From: a virus
Direction: 5' to 3' (one strand)
Length of the DNA stretch: 42,850 nucleotides
IMG/VR virus record: IMGVR_UViG_3300036444_000013
Span: 1 to 42,850 of that record
The translations under genes were made by a program, and so were the position numbers. The notes under the pieces are model-generated. The model was not told the origin of the DNA and made no database searches. It saw nothing but the letters and a program-made list of their open reading frames with translations. Of this stretch, positions 23,617 through 31,633 are shown one piece after another. Every line of letters starts with the position of its first letter. Position 1 is the first letter of the stretch.

Positions 23617-24320
23617 TGGCCCGCACGGTTCCGGTCGCCGAAGCTTTTCGCGTCGCCGCGCAGAAGACGATCGAGGCGACGCACAAGTTGCTGGTCGAGA
23701 CAGCGAAGCAGAAACACGCCGAAATCATGAATCGCGATCCGCGCCCGGCCAGCTTCACCCGCTATGTCGACGGGCGCGAGGGCGCGGCGGAAGAATCGGT
23801 GCGAGCCGGCGGCGTCATCGTCTACCGATACCCCCGCCTCGAGGCGGTTGCGCAATTCGCCATGGAAACGCTGTTCGACCTGTCGCCGGTCCTGTCCGGC
23901 GACTATCGCAACAGCCACACGCTGTTCCTGAACGGCTCGCCCGTCGCCAACCTCGACGGCCTGCGCCCGGGTGATGAAATCAGCATCGCCAACCCGCTGC
24001 CCTATGCCCGTAAGATCGAAGTCGGCGCGATGGCCATGCGCGTTCCCGGCAGCGATCTTGTTTATCAGCAGGCGCGCCGCAAGGTGATGTCGCGGTGGGG
24101 CAATGTCGCCAAGGTCGATTTCACCTATCGCGCCATCATCGGCGGCGACCAGATCAACCAGGCGGCTGCGGCGTCCAGCGGGCAACCCTGGTGGCTTGGT
24201 GGTGCCGCGGCGCGACCGGCCACCGGAGCGACCGAAACCCGCATTGCCAGGGCATTCGGCGCGACTGCCCACAATCGCGCCAACCTGCGCTTTCCCTGCC
24301 TGATCATCCGCGAGAGGTAA
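23616..24320 (+). CDS. Neck/tail-completion phage protein
   Basis: 234-aa protein starting MARTVPVAEAFRVAAQKTIE. Contains GDYRNSHTLFLNGSPVANLD and EISIANPLPYARKIEVGAMA, resembling the 'grid' of tail-completion (HK97 gp10-like) proteins in which a YRNS and a NPLPYA motif recur. Start overlaps the previous stop (TGATG). Role inferred from motifs plus order. Confidence 0.65.
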   Translation: MARTVPVAEAFRVAAQKTIEATHKLLVETAKQKHAEIMNRDPRPASFTRYVDGREGAAEESVRAGGVIVYRYPRLEAVAQFAMETLFDLSPVLSGDYRNSHTLFLNGSPVANLDGLRPGDEISIANPLPYARKIEVGAMAMRVPGSDLVYQQARRKVMSRWGNVAKVDFTYRAIIGGDQINQAAAASSGQPWWLGGAAARPATGATETRIARAFGATAHNRANLRFPCLIIRER

Positions 24321-24321
24321 C

Positions 24322-24786
24322 ATGCCCGATTTCGCAGGTGCCAAGGCAGCGATGCGCGCCCGGCTGACCGACAACTGGCACGCCGCGCCGATCGTGTTCG
24401 GCAATCGGGCAAAGCCGCTGGGCTGGACGGCTCCATGGCCGCCTGCCGATGCCGATGGCATCCTGCAACCATGGGTGCAACTCGAAATCATCAACACCAG
24501 CGCCGTAGTCGTGGCCGGTGGCACGCCCGGCAACCGGGTCTGGAATTATGACGGCGATATCCTTGCACATGTCTTCGTTCCCGCCGGCAGCGGTGAAGAC
24601 ATCGCCACGCAATATGCGGTCGCGATCGGTGAGATTTTCCGGGCGGCGGAATTCTACAACGCCGTAGACGGTTTTTGTGTTCGTACCCTTGCCCCGTTTG
24701 TCGACGGCGGCGGCTCGGGCGATGACGACGGCAGTTGGTTCCGCGTCTCGATGTCGGTCGGCTACACATACTGGCACCGCGGCTAG
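24322..24786 (+). CDS. Tail terminator-like protein
   Basis: 154-aa protein beginning MPDFAGAKAAMRARLTDNWH. The pattern of an N-terminal helix, WVQLEIINTSAVVV strand, a GDILAHVFVPAGSGEDIATQ segment and a final beta strand VSMSVGYTYWHR fits tail-terminator/DUF4128-like proteins that cap the tail tube. It immediately precedes the tail tube gene, as expected. Confidence 0.65.
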   Translation: MPDFAGAKAAMRARLTDNWHAAPIVFGNRAKPLGWTAPWPPADADGILQPWVQLEIINTSAVVVAGGTPGNRVWNYDGDILAHVFVPAGSGEDIATQYAVAIGEIFRAAEFYNAVDGFCVRTLAPFVDGGGSGDDDGSWFRVSMSVGYTYWHRG

Positions 24787-24821
24787 GCCGCTTTCTCCCC
24801 ACAATCGAAAAGGACTTTGCC

Positions 24822-26051
24822 ATGGCTTACGGCGAGCAGTGGAACGCCTATACCGCGTTCAAGGCACAGGCAGGCAAGGGCGCGCAGGCAACCGGTGCCG
24901 GCGCGCTCGTGCTGCCCGAATCCGGCGGTCAGGGTGGCCGCATGACCAAGGCCGCGATCGAAAGCGGGTTGGTGCGGCAGGACGGCATGCAGCGCCGCGG
25001 CCGCCACGGTTCGCAGAAGACCAGCGGCGCTTACAATGGCGAACTGATCGTCGGCGCGACCGATCCGATCTTCGAAGCCATCATGCGCGGCAACTGGTCT
25101 CCGGCAGACCTCTCCATCACCGAAGCCGACATGACCAGCATCACCACCACCGAACACACCATCGTGGCGGCGGCGGGCGACTGGATCGCAAAGGGCCTGC
25201 GCGTCGGCGATGTCATCCGCCTGGTCGACCAGGACCTGGCCAATGCCGATCTGAACATCCGCATTTCCGGCCTGTCCGCCACCACCATCACCACGCCCGA
25301 CACGCTGGTGCCGAATGCGGTCGCGGATACCGACTTCGCGGTTGTCCGCAAGGGCCGCAAACTCATCAACCCCGGCCCCGGCCAGTTGCTTCGCCGCTAT
25401 TTCACGGTCGAGGAACATGAATATGACCTCGACGCCTCGGAACTGTTCACCGACTGTATGTTCTCTCGCCTGCGCATCGCCATGGCGGCGGATGGCAATG
25501 TGACGACCGAATTGGGCTGGACCGGCACCGGTCAGTTCGAAACCAAGCTGGGTGCGCAAGCCCCCTTCTTCCCTGCGCCGGCCGATCCTGTCGGCGTACC
25601 CATGGCGGCGCTGGAAGCCTCGCTGCGGGTCGGCACGCAAGACCTGATCGACCTCACATCGTTTGATGTGACGATCGATCTGCAGGCTTCGACGCCGAGC
25701 GTCACCGGCCCCAGCAAATACGCGCCCGATGTGTTCCTGGGCACCATGGCGGTTTCGATGAACCTGACCGTGCTGCGCAAGGATCTTCTGGCGGTGGCCG
25801 ATTTCATCAACGAACAGCCGCTGTCCCTGCACTTCCTCGCCGGCACCAATCCGGAGACTGGCCCAGCTGACTTCTTCAGCCTTGCCGTGCCCAATTTCAC
25901 CTATGGCGCGGTCGACAAGAGCGCCGTGGCCAAGGCAGGCGGGGCGCGCACCGAAACGCGGACCGTGCCGACTGCGCTGGTCGGTATCGACGAACGCGGC
26001 GGTGCTTATGACCGCACCATGATCAAAATTCAGGTCAGCAACGCCGCCTGA
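24822..26051 (+). CDS. Major tail tube protein
   Basis: 409-aa structural protein. Strand-rich throughout, with SGLVRQDGMQRRGRHGSQKT, GELIVGATDPIFEAIMRGNW and an Ig-like or tube-type C-terminal part (VPMAALEASLRVGTQDLIDL, then FDVTIDLQASTPSVTGPSKY). These match tail tube proteins of alphaproteobacterial siphoviruses. AAAAGGA precedes ATG 24822. A double hairpin follows the gene, in line with high expression. Confidence 0.85.
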   Translation: MAYGEQWNAYTAFKAQAGKGAQATGAGALVLPESGGQGGRMTKAAIESGLVRQDGMQRRGRHGSQKTSGAYNGELIVGATDPIFEAIMRGNWSPADLSITEADMTSITTTEHTIVAAAGDWIAKGLRVGDVIRLVDQDLANADLNIRISGLSATTITTPDTLVPNAVADTDFAVVRKGRKLINPGPGQLLRRYFTVEEHEYDLDASELFTDCMFSRLRIAMAADGNVTTELGWTGTGQFETKLGAQAPFFPAPADPVGVPMAALEASLRVGTQDLIDLTSFDVTIDLQASTPSVTGPSKYAPDVFLGTMAVSMNLTVLRKDLLAVADFINEQPLSLHFLAGTNPETGPADFFSLAVPNFTYGAVDKSAVAKAGGARTETRTVPTALVGIDERGGAYDRTMIKIQVSNAA

Positions 26052-26073
26052 TTTTCCTGTCCGACCGACATCG

Positions 26074-26115
26074 GTTTCAGCGCTGAAACGGCGGCAGGTT
26101 GTCGGACCTGCCGCC
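26074..26115 (+). terminator. Double hairpin between tail tube and chaperone genes
   Basis: First a 16-bp perfect palindrome GTTTCAGCGCTGAAAC (26074-26089). Immediately after it comes a 10-bp stem GGCGGCAGGT (26090-26099) / ACCTGCCGCC (26106-26115) with a 6-base loop. No U-tract follows, so it is best seen as an attenuator or RNA-processing/stability element that sets tail tube over chaperone expression. Confidence 0.55.
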
Positions 26116-26140
26116 GCCCCTTCCGACAAAGGATACGAAC

Positions 26141-26593
26141 ATGGCCAAGGCCGACGAACAGATTGCCGAATTCTCGTTGGATGATTTCAACAGTGCTGAC
26201 ACCGCCGACATGACGGTCACGGTCAATGGCAAGCCAACCACATGGAAATGGACTTTCGCCGGTCCGGGCCATGACAACACGGTCGAGCAGAACAACCGCA
26301 ACGCCCGCGAGCGTTTGCAGGCGGACCGGATGAAGGAACAGGCCATCGTCAATGGAAAGAAGTGGAAAGCGCCGGATGAAACGGTCGAGGATGTCCGAAA
26401 GCGCAACATTGCGAACATCGTTGAACGACTGATTGGCTGGACGCCCGTCAAGATCGACGGCGAACTTTACCCCTTCTCGGCTGACAACGCGGCCAAACTG
26501 CTCATCGATCCACGCAAACAAGACCTCTATATCCAGGCGTTGGAATTTCTTAGCAGTGAACAGGCTTTTTCGAAGGGCTCCGCGAAGCCCTGA
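26141..26593 (+). CDS. Tail assembly chaperone (G-like)
   Basis: 150-aa protein starting MAKADEQIAEFSLDDFNSAD. It lies between tail tube and tape measure genes, the constant place of tail assembly chaperones, and is followed by an overlapping -1 frame, as for lambda G/GT. Contains KPTTWKWTFAGPGHDNTVEQ and ends SSEQAFSKGSAKP when no frameshift occurs. CAAAGGA fixes ATG 26141. Confidence 0.82.
   Translation: MAKADEQIAEFSLDDFNSADTADMTVTVNGKPTTWKWTFAGPGHDNTVEQNNRNARERLQADRMKEQAIVNGKKWKAPDETVEDVRKRNIANIVERLIGWTPVKIDGELYPFSADNAAKLLIDPRKQDLYIQALEFLSSEQAFSKGSAKP
26563..26591 (+). promoter_or_regulatory. Programmed -1 frameshift site
   Basis: Zero-frame codons GCT-TTT-TCG give a T5 run in which tRNA-Phe can slip from TTT (26567-26569) to TTT (26566-26568). 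Two bases after the run a stem AGGGCT (26574-26579) / AGCCCT (26586-26591) with a 6-base loop could stimulate it. Both -1 stops at 26551-26559 and the zero-frame TGA at 26591-26593 confine the slip to this interval. Confidence 0.65.
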
Positions 26594-26934
26594 TCGAATT
26601 CGCGAAACGAGAATTCCCGCTGGCCAAGGCCGATGAAAAAGGCATCACCCAACGGGCAATGCTACAAAGCCTCCTAAAACGGACCCGCGATGCAGAGAAG
26701 CGGGCCGCCATCGAGGCGGAATTGACTATTCCGCCTCTGCCGCTCTCCGTCCGGTACCTGTGGTCGACCTTCCATCGCATTTCGAACCGGCGTCCATCGG
26801 GCTATGGTCTTAGCCTTATCCCCTGGAGCGAAATAGCGGCGTTTCAGCAAGTGACGCGTTTCAAGCTGTCAGGCTGGGAACTCGAAATCATCGAAGCTCT
26901 CGATATGGAACTGGTGGCGGCACACGCGGCCTAG
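26569..26934 (+). CDS. T part of tail assembly chaperone, made by -1 frameshift
   Basis: Open -1 frame relative to the G-like gene, from just after a stop at 26557-26559 to 26934. After a slip at GCTTTTTCG it adds 121 residues (FEGLREALIEFAKREFPLAK, then PLPLSVRYLWSTFHRISNRR and a final WELEIIEALDMELV), typical of siphovirus T domains. The fusion would be about 264 aa. No proper start codon exists before ATG 26659, which would delete conserved sequence, so translation by frameshift is the best reading. Its TAG overlaps the stop of the convergent minus gene. Confidence 0.75.
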   Translation, partial: FEGLREALIEFAKREFPLAKADEKGITQRAMLQSLLKRTRDAEKRAAIEAELTIPPLPLSVRYLWSTFHRISNRRPSGYGLSLIPWSEIAAFQQVTRFKLSGWELEIIEALDMELVAAHAA

Positions 26935-27185
26935 CGCTTGCCGTTCAAAGTCCGTTCAAGCAGATCGTTCTGCTTTTCGGTTAGAACTTCGATGGTGCGC
27001 AGATGGTCGGTGATAGCGCCAAAACAATAGAGCGCTGCGCCCGACAGGATCGAACCGAAGCCGGCCCATAGCCAGAATACGCTTGCCTGACCTTGCAGAT
27101 TGAGGCCGGTGAAGACGCCGTAGGCCACGGCAACTAGTCCAGCCATCACGGCCAGCATACCAAAAATCCGAACGATCCCCGCCAT
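26931..27185 (-). CDS. Antisense two-helix membrane protein in tail module
   Basis: 84-aa protein with two hydrophobic helices (RIFGMLAVMAGLVAVAYGVF and VFWLWAGFGSILSGAALYCF) and a charged C-terminal helix (TIEVLTEKQNDLLERTLNGK). Ribosome site GGAGGATGAA directly before the ATG is excellent. It is the reverse of all neighbours and wedged between the chaperone and tape measure genes, so it needs its own promoter. It may be a lysogeny-expressed 'moron' acting at the membrane. No family recognised. Confidence 0.7.
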   Translation of the reverse strand: MAGIVRIFGMLAVMAGLVAVAYGVFTGLNLQGQASVFWLWAGFGSILSGAALYCFGAITDHLRTIEVLTEKQNDLLERTLNGKR

Positions 27186-27195
27186 TTCATCCTCC

Positions 27196-27218
27196 GGCCT
27201 CGCCTCCCTGGCGAGGCC
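27196..27218. repeat. 9-bp hairpin before tape measure gene
   Basis: GGCCTCGCC (27196-27204), loop TCCCT, GGCGAGGCC (27210-27218). It lies in the 50-base spacer shared by the divergent antisense gene and the tape measure gene. No U-tract in either direction. Could limit transcription into tape measure or affect translation initiation. Confidence 0.5.
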
Positions 27219-27235
27219 GCCAATCTGGTGGAACT

Positions 27236-29515
27236 ATGCCCGCAGAGCAAGTCGTTACTGAAATCCAGATCACGTCGGCTCAGACGGAAGCTGCGCTGGC
27301 ACGCATCGAGCAAGCTTATGCGCATGTAGGCGACCGGGCCGCAGCGGCGGAAGCTCGCGCGCAAGCCGCACTCGACAAAACTGTGCAGTCGTTGACTCGA
27401 GTGCCGCAGTCCATCGACCGCGTGCAGGCAGCGTATGACAAGGTCAGAGGCAGTATCGACCCTGTTGTCAACGCACAGATTCGCGCGGAACAGGAAATGA
27501 CCCGGTCGCTGTCGGCCATTAATCGCGCTGTGTTGTTGGGTGTTACCACCGAACAGCAAGCTGCGCGCGAAATCGCTGGGTTGCGCAGCAAGCAGGTCGC
27601 TGAAATCAACCGCGTTCGTGATGCGCAGGAAAAGCTGAACGACAGCGCGCGGGCGGCCAACGACAACAATCCAGCGTTCCGCCGGCAGAATCTTGGCTAT
27701 CAAGCGTTTGATATCGGTCAGGGACTTGCTGCGGGCACGCCGCTAGCTGTGATCCTTGCACAGCAGGGACCGCAAATTGCCCAGCTTTACGCGATGCAGG
27801 GCGGGTTGAACGCGCTATGGCAGGATGCCGTCTCAATACTAGGGGCGCTCGCGCGTGCTGCTGCACCATGGATTGCGGCTGCCGCTCTCATCTATGGCGC
27901 GTATCGGCTTATCAAGTCCAGTTCTGCCGAAGCCGCCCTGGCGATCGACGACACGACGGCCGCACTTGCAAAGCAGGCGGCACCGATCGGTTCGGTCAAG
28001 TCGATGGTGTCCGACCTCTACAGCATCCAGAAGGATTACACGAACGCGATTTCCGCGACGGCGCGCACGCAGACAGCGGCGACAGCAACGATCATCGCCA
28101 ACAGCGAAAAGGAATTCAACGCCAAGAAAAGCTTGCTCGAGCTCGAATTGAAACGTCAACAGGCGGCCATCGCGGCACAGCAGGCAGAAATTGCCATCGC
28201 CGGCTTGCAGATGAAACGCGAAGTTGGCCAGCAGGTATTCACCCGAATGGATACCGAGCGGACCGGGTTTTCCGATCCACGTATTGGACGTTTCGTCAAT
28301 CTCCCCGACGACATCACTGGCCTGGAAAAGACCCGTGAAGTGTTGGAGAAAAGCCCCGCAAACGAGACGATCAAAGAGCTTCGCGCGAATCTCTCTCTCA
28401 CGGAAGTCGGCGTTAAGGCGCTTCAGGATGCGCTGAAAACCACCTTCGACTCCACGACCGTCAAGCCTGAGAAGATGAGTGCAGGCGCTGCGCGCGCCTA
28501 TCGCGACCTGATGAAGAATGCCGACGATCGACTTGCGCAGATGCAGGTCGAGATAGACTCGGTCGGCAAGGTCGGCATCGAGGCCGACAAACTCGCATTC
28601 AGACAGCGGCTGCTTTCCGATGCGACCGACCATGGTCGGAAGATCGGTGAGGAACAGCGAAAGGAGATTGAAAAGCGCGTTCAGAAATTCGAGGAGTTGG
28701 CCACAAAGCTTGCAACCGTCAGGCTGCAGCAGGATTTGCTGTTCGAACGGCAGCAGGCGTTTCGCAATCCGATTGACCAGCGCATCGCGTCGGAGCTTCA
28801 GCAGCGCGGTCTGCCGATCGACTTCAACAGCGAAGCCGCCGCGGCGATCCGCTACAACGAACAGCTTTACATTGCCCGCGACCTGACTTTCGATTTCGCG
28901 TCGACGCTGGCGCAGGATTTGCGCAACGGCGTGAAGCCGATCGAAGCGCTGACCAATGCGTTCGGTAGGCTGGGCGACAAGCTGCTTGATATGGCGCTGA
29001 ACAACGCCATCAACAGCCTGTTCGCCAATCTGGCCGGCGGCGGCAGCGGCGGTTCGGGCAGCGGCGGCGGTGGCTGGCTGGGCTCGCTGTTCTCCTGGCT
29101 GGGCTTCGCCAATGGCGGCGCGTTCGGTGCGTCCGGACTGACCGCCTTCGCCAATGGCGGCGCGTTCACCAACTCCATCGTCTCCAGTCCGACCCTGTTC
29201 AAATTCGCCAACGGCACCGGCCTGATGGGCGAAGCCGGCCCAGAAGCCATCATGCCGCTGCGCCGTACCAGTTCCGGGGCGCTCGGCGTGATGGCGGCGA
29301 ACCAGAACGGCGGCACCGTCGTGCAGATCATCGACCAGCGCAGCGGCGGCGCACCTGTCTCGACCGAAGAAGGGTTGGGGCCGAATGGCGAACGCCAGGT
29401 GCGCGTGATCATTCGCGATGCGCTGGAGCGTTACGATGGTGAATTGCCGATGAAGATCGAAGGCAAAGTCGATGCCATGCAGCAAAATCCACGCCGCCGT
29501 GGCGGCGGATGGTGA
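27236..29515 (+). CDS. Tail tape measure protein
   Basis: 759-aa protein that sets tail length and helps DNA entry. Long helical N-terminal half rich in Ala/Gln/Glu, a hydrophobic segment around residue 215 (PWIAAAALIYGAYRLIKSSS), more coiled coil, then the lambda-H-like C-terminus: NGVKPIEALTNAFGRLGDKL, a Gly/Ser-rich linker, repeated FANGGAF units and MGEAGPEAIMPLRR. GGTGGAACT precedes the ATG. Both neighbours at its ends are minus-strand genes. Confidence 0.93.
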   Translation: MPAEQVVTEIQITSAQTEAALARIEQAYAHVGDRAAAAEARAQAALDKTVQSLTRVPQSIDRVQAAYDKVRGSIDPVVNAQIRAEQEMTRSLSAINRAVLLGVTTEQQAAREIAGLRSKQVAEINRVRDAQEKLNDSARAANDNNPAFRRQNLGYQAFDIGQGLAAGTPLAVILAQQGPQIAQLYAMQGGLNALWQDAVSILGALARAAAPWIAAAALIYGAYRLIKSSSAEAALAIDDTTAALAKQAAPIGSVKSMVSDLYSIQKDYTNAISATARTQTAATATIIANSEKEFNAKKSLLELELKRQQAAIAAQQAEIAIAGLQMKREVGQQVFTRMDTERTGFSDPRIGRFVNLPDDITGLEKTREVLEKSPANETIKELRANLSLTEVGVKALQDALKTTFDSTTVKPEKMSAGAARAYRDLMKNADDRLAQMQVEIDSVGKVGIEADKLAFRQRLLSDATDHGRKIGEEQRKEIEKRVQKFEELATKLATVRLQQDLLFERQQAFRNPIDQRIASELQQRGLPIDFNSEAAAAIRYNEQLYIARDLTFDFASTLAQDLRNGVKPIEALTNAFGRLGDKLLDMALNNAINSLFANLAGGGSGGSGSGGGGWLGSLFSWLGFANGGAFGASGLTAFANGGAFTNSIVSSPTLFKFANGTGLMGEAGPEAIMPLRRTSSGALGVMAANQNGGTVVQIIDQRSGGAPVSTEEGLGPNGERQVRVIIRDALERYDGELPMKIEGKVDAMQQNPRRRGGGW

Positions 29516-29518
29516 TGA

Positions 29519-29854
29519 CTACACTCGCGGTTTCGACCAGGGATTGTCACGATCTTGCTGGCGACCCTCTTCCAGGGTCTTAAGAAGTGTCTCGCCGGTT
29601 TCGCGCGCTGCTCGCGCAATGAAAGCCGCAATGCCTTCTAGGATCAGTTTTTCCGCTTCCGAAATAGTGAGGTCTTTCCCTCCGGTTGCCACCCCGACAC
29701 CGAGATTGATTTCCGGGCCATCATCATTTCCAGCGATGCTCGAAAATCTCAGGGACACGTCGGCGCCGACGCAATCCTTGCCATCGTCTCTTACAAACGA
29801 GGCAAGACCTCCCAGGGTAACCCGCGTCAATTTGCGATCAGAATAATCCTGCAT
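29519..29854 (-). CDS. Antisense hypothetical protein in tail module
   Basis: 111-aa soluble protein beginning MQDYSDRKLTRVTLGGLASF with a beta-rich first half (CVGADVSLRFSSIAG) and a helical second half (ISEAEKLILEGIAAFIARAA). GGGAAGGGG lies about 6 bases before the ATG. It sits between tape measure and distal tail genes in reverse orientation, so like the 84-aa antisense gene it is a likely independent accessory unit. No family recognised. Confidence 0.65.
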   Translation of the reverse strand: MQDYSDRKLTRVTLGGLASFVRDDGKDCVGADVSLRFSSIAGNDDGPEINLGVGVATGGKDLTISEAEKLILEGIAAFIARAARETGETLLKTLEEGRQQDRDNPWSKPRV

Positions 29855-29913
29855 TTCAAACCCCTTCCCAATTTCAAACCCGGCGCAACTTAGCGGAACC
29901 CTTTGAGGAGTCC

Positions 29914-30570
29914 ATGACCTTCGCCTATCCCCTGCCCCTCGCCACGCTGGCCGACCGCCTGCCGATCCAGTCGGCGGTGTTCACTGACCATCGCAACGAC
30001 GAACTGTCGGGCTCGGCGGATGCCCGCGTCTGGCAGGCCGAAATGGCCGATCCGCTGTGGACGGCGGAAGTCGTGATCGACACCGTCTATCACCGGGAGG
30101 CGTCGCAGATTGCGGCGACCATCCGCAAGCTGTTTGGGGCGCAGGAAACCTTCTGGCTGTACGATCCTGTGAAGCAGTATCCGGAAGCCGATCCGACCGG
30201 GGCTATTCTCGGCGCGTCACTCGTCAAGGTGAACACGCTTGGCGTCGACAACAAGTCGCTGCGTTTCAGCGGCCTGCCTGCGGGCTACGCGCTGACCTTG
30301 GGCGACAAGTTCCAGATCAATTATGTCGGTGGTCGCAGCTATTTCGGGGAAGTCTCCGAAACCGTCGCCGCTGCGGGCAGCGGCATCACGCCGGCTTTCG
30401 AGGTGTTCCCGCATCTGCCGTCCGGCCTTGCCGTCAACGACACCGTGACCCTGATCCGCCCGGCCTGCAAAATGTTCATCATGCCGAAAAGCTTTCGGCA
30501 GGGAACGCAGGACGGCATGTTTCACCGCGGCATCGGTTTCACCGCCATGCAACGAAAGCGCCCGTCGTGA
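29914..30570 (+). CDS. Distal tail-like protein
   Basis: 218-aa protein (YPLPLATLADRLPIQSAVFT, then HREASQIAATIRKLFGAQET) located directly after the tape measure gene, where gene transfer agents have gp12 and siphoviruses have the distal tail protein. Beta-rich with a C-terminal CKMFIMPKSFRQGTQDGMF. Distal tail role inferred from position and fold-like pattern. GAGGAG precedes the ATG. Confidence 0.65.
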   Translation: MTFAYPLPLATLADRLPIQSAVFTDHRNDELSGSADARVWQAEMADPLWTAEVVIDTVYHREASQIAATIRKLFGAQETFWLYDPVKQYPEADPTGAILGASLVKVNTLGVDNKSLRFSGLPAGYALTLGDKFQINYVGGRSYFGEVSETVAAAGSGITPAFEVFPHLPSGLAVNDTVTLIRPACKMFIMPKSFRQGTQDGMFHRGIGFTAMQRKRPS

Positions 30571-31187
30571 AGAACATCCGCGCCGGCAACCAGGTCGCCT
30601 TCGCCACGGCCCGCGACAAAGGCATCGTGCCTCGTCGGTTCGTGTGGATCACGGCACCGCGTTTCGACAATGGCGTTTACGAAGATTTCGGCCTGTGGAC
30701 CGGCGACGACGATGCGATTTTCTCTGTCGTCGACGGCACCACCGGCCTGCCGGTCGCGCGTCCCTATTATGGCGGCGTCAATCTGGAAGTCGGGGAGATT
30801 TCGGAAGACTCGAACCTGACCATCGAACCGGTCGATGTCGAGTTTTCGCAGGTCGCGCCGATCTGTCAGGAAATCGCGCGCGGCCACAATCTGCGGCTGG
30901 CCAGGATCGAAATCCACGACGGCACGCTGGACCCCGCCACCCGCCTGCCGACCGATGCCGCAGAACTGGTGATGGTCGGCATCATCGACGGCGCGCCGAT
31001 CGAAACGCCGGCAGCGGGCAGCGACGGGTCGATCAAGTTGAGCGTCGTTTCCGAAGCGCTGCTGATGCTGACCCGCAAGAATCCGCGCAGGCGATCCTAT
31101 GAGGGGCAGAAGCGCCGGCAGGGCGATGAATTCGGGCTCTATTCGAATGTCGTCGAAAGCTGGAAATTCGCTTGGGGCCAGAAATGA
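30567..31187 (+). CDS. Tail tip/hub protein, DUF2163-like
   Basis: 206-aa protein starting at GTG 30567, which overlaps the previous stop as GTGA. Elements such as RFVWITAPRFDNGVYEDFGL, NLTIEPVDVEFSQVAPICQE and a final RQGDEFGLYSNVVESWKF recall DUF2163-type tail proteins (GTA gp13). The gene order here (distal tail, this gene, NlpC-type, J-like) parallels GTA gp12-gp15, which supports a baseplate hub role. Confidence 0.6.
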   Translation: MKNIRAGNQVAFATARDKGIVPRRFVWITAPRFDNGVYEDFGLWTGDDDAIFSVVDGTTGLPVARPYYGGVNLEVGEISEDSNLTIEPVDVEFSQVAPICQEIARGHNLRLARIEIHDGTLDPATRLPTDAAELVMVGIIDGAPIETPAAGSDGSIKLSVVSEALLMLTRKNPRRRSYEGQKRRQGDEFGLYSNVVESWKFAWGQK

Positions 31188-31205
31188 TTGGGGGGCCAGA
31201 AATGA
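31174..31205 (+). repeat. Direct repeat duplicating a start region
   Basis: GGGGCCAGAAATGA occurs at 31174-31187 and again at 31192-31205. Each copy contains an ATG in the same frame, 18 bases apart; the first also overlaps the previous stop as ATGA. It looks like a local duplication of a translation start, giving two possible N-termini for the DUF6950-like protein. Confidence 0.85.
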
Positions 31206-31630
31206 CCGACCTGGTGCGCCTGCCCGACTGGCGCTTGCGCTTCGACGCGGCGATTGACGAAATCCGCTATGTGCCGTTCGCCTGGGAAGACCAGCACGAT
31301 TGCGCACTCGGCCTGCCCGGCAGGCTGGTCTGTGCGATGACCGGTGAAGATCTGACCACGCGCTACCGCGGCAAGTACAAGTCGGCGCGCGGCGCGCTCG
31401 GCATCGTGCGCCGCGCCGGCTTCGACAATCTGGCCGACATGGTCGGTTCGATCCTTCCGGAAATCCATCCGTCACAGGCCACCATTGGCGACCTCGCTGC
31501 CTATGAGATGGATTCCGCCTTCGGTTATGCGCTCGGCGTCGTCAACGGCGAACGCGTTTTCGTGCTGCGGCCGGAAGGCATCGGCACCATGGACCTGCTC
31601 GACGCCAAGCGCGCTTTCAAAGTCGGATAA
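31202..31630 (+). CDS. DUF6950-like (NlpC/P60-related) tail protein
   Basis: 142-aa protein starting MTDLVRLPDWRLRFDAAIDE with FAWEDQHDCALGLPGRLVCA, a Cys/Asp arrangement like NlpC/P60-derived DUF6950 proteins found at this place in tail operons. It corresponds in order to GTA gp14, a cell-wall peptidase. A second in-frame ATG 18 bases upstream (31184) carries an identical 14-base surround; 31202 is chosen for the stronger GGGGGG ribosome-site-like run. Confidence 0.7.
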   Translation: MTDLVRLPDWRLRFDAAIDEIRYVPFAWEDQHDCALGLPGRLVCAMTGEDLTTRYRGKYKSARGALGIVRRAGFDNLADMVGSILPEIHPSQATIGDLAAYEMDSAFGYALGVVNGERVFVLRPEGIGTMDLLDAKRAFKVG

Positions 31631-31633
31631 ATC

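Noticed and set aside
26659-26934. Independent gene starting at ATG 26659
   Set aside because: It would remove the conserved N-terminal part of the T domain, which is open from 26560; a -1 frameshift explains the arrangement better.
27839-29485. 548-aa minus-strand ORF
   Set aside because: Antisense to the tape measure gene, whose family features are clear.
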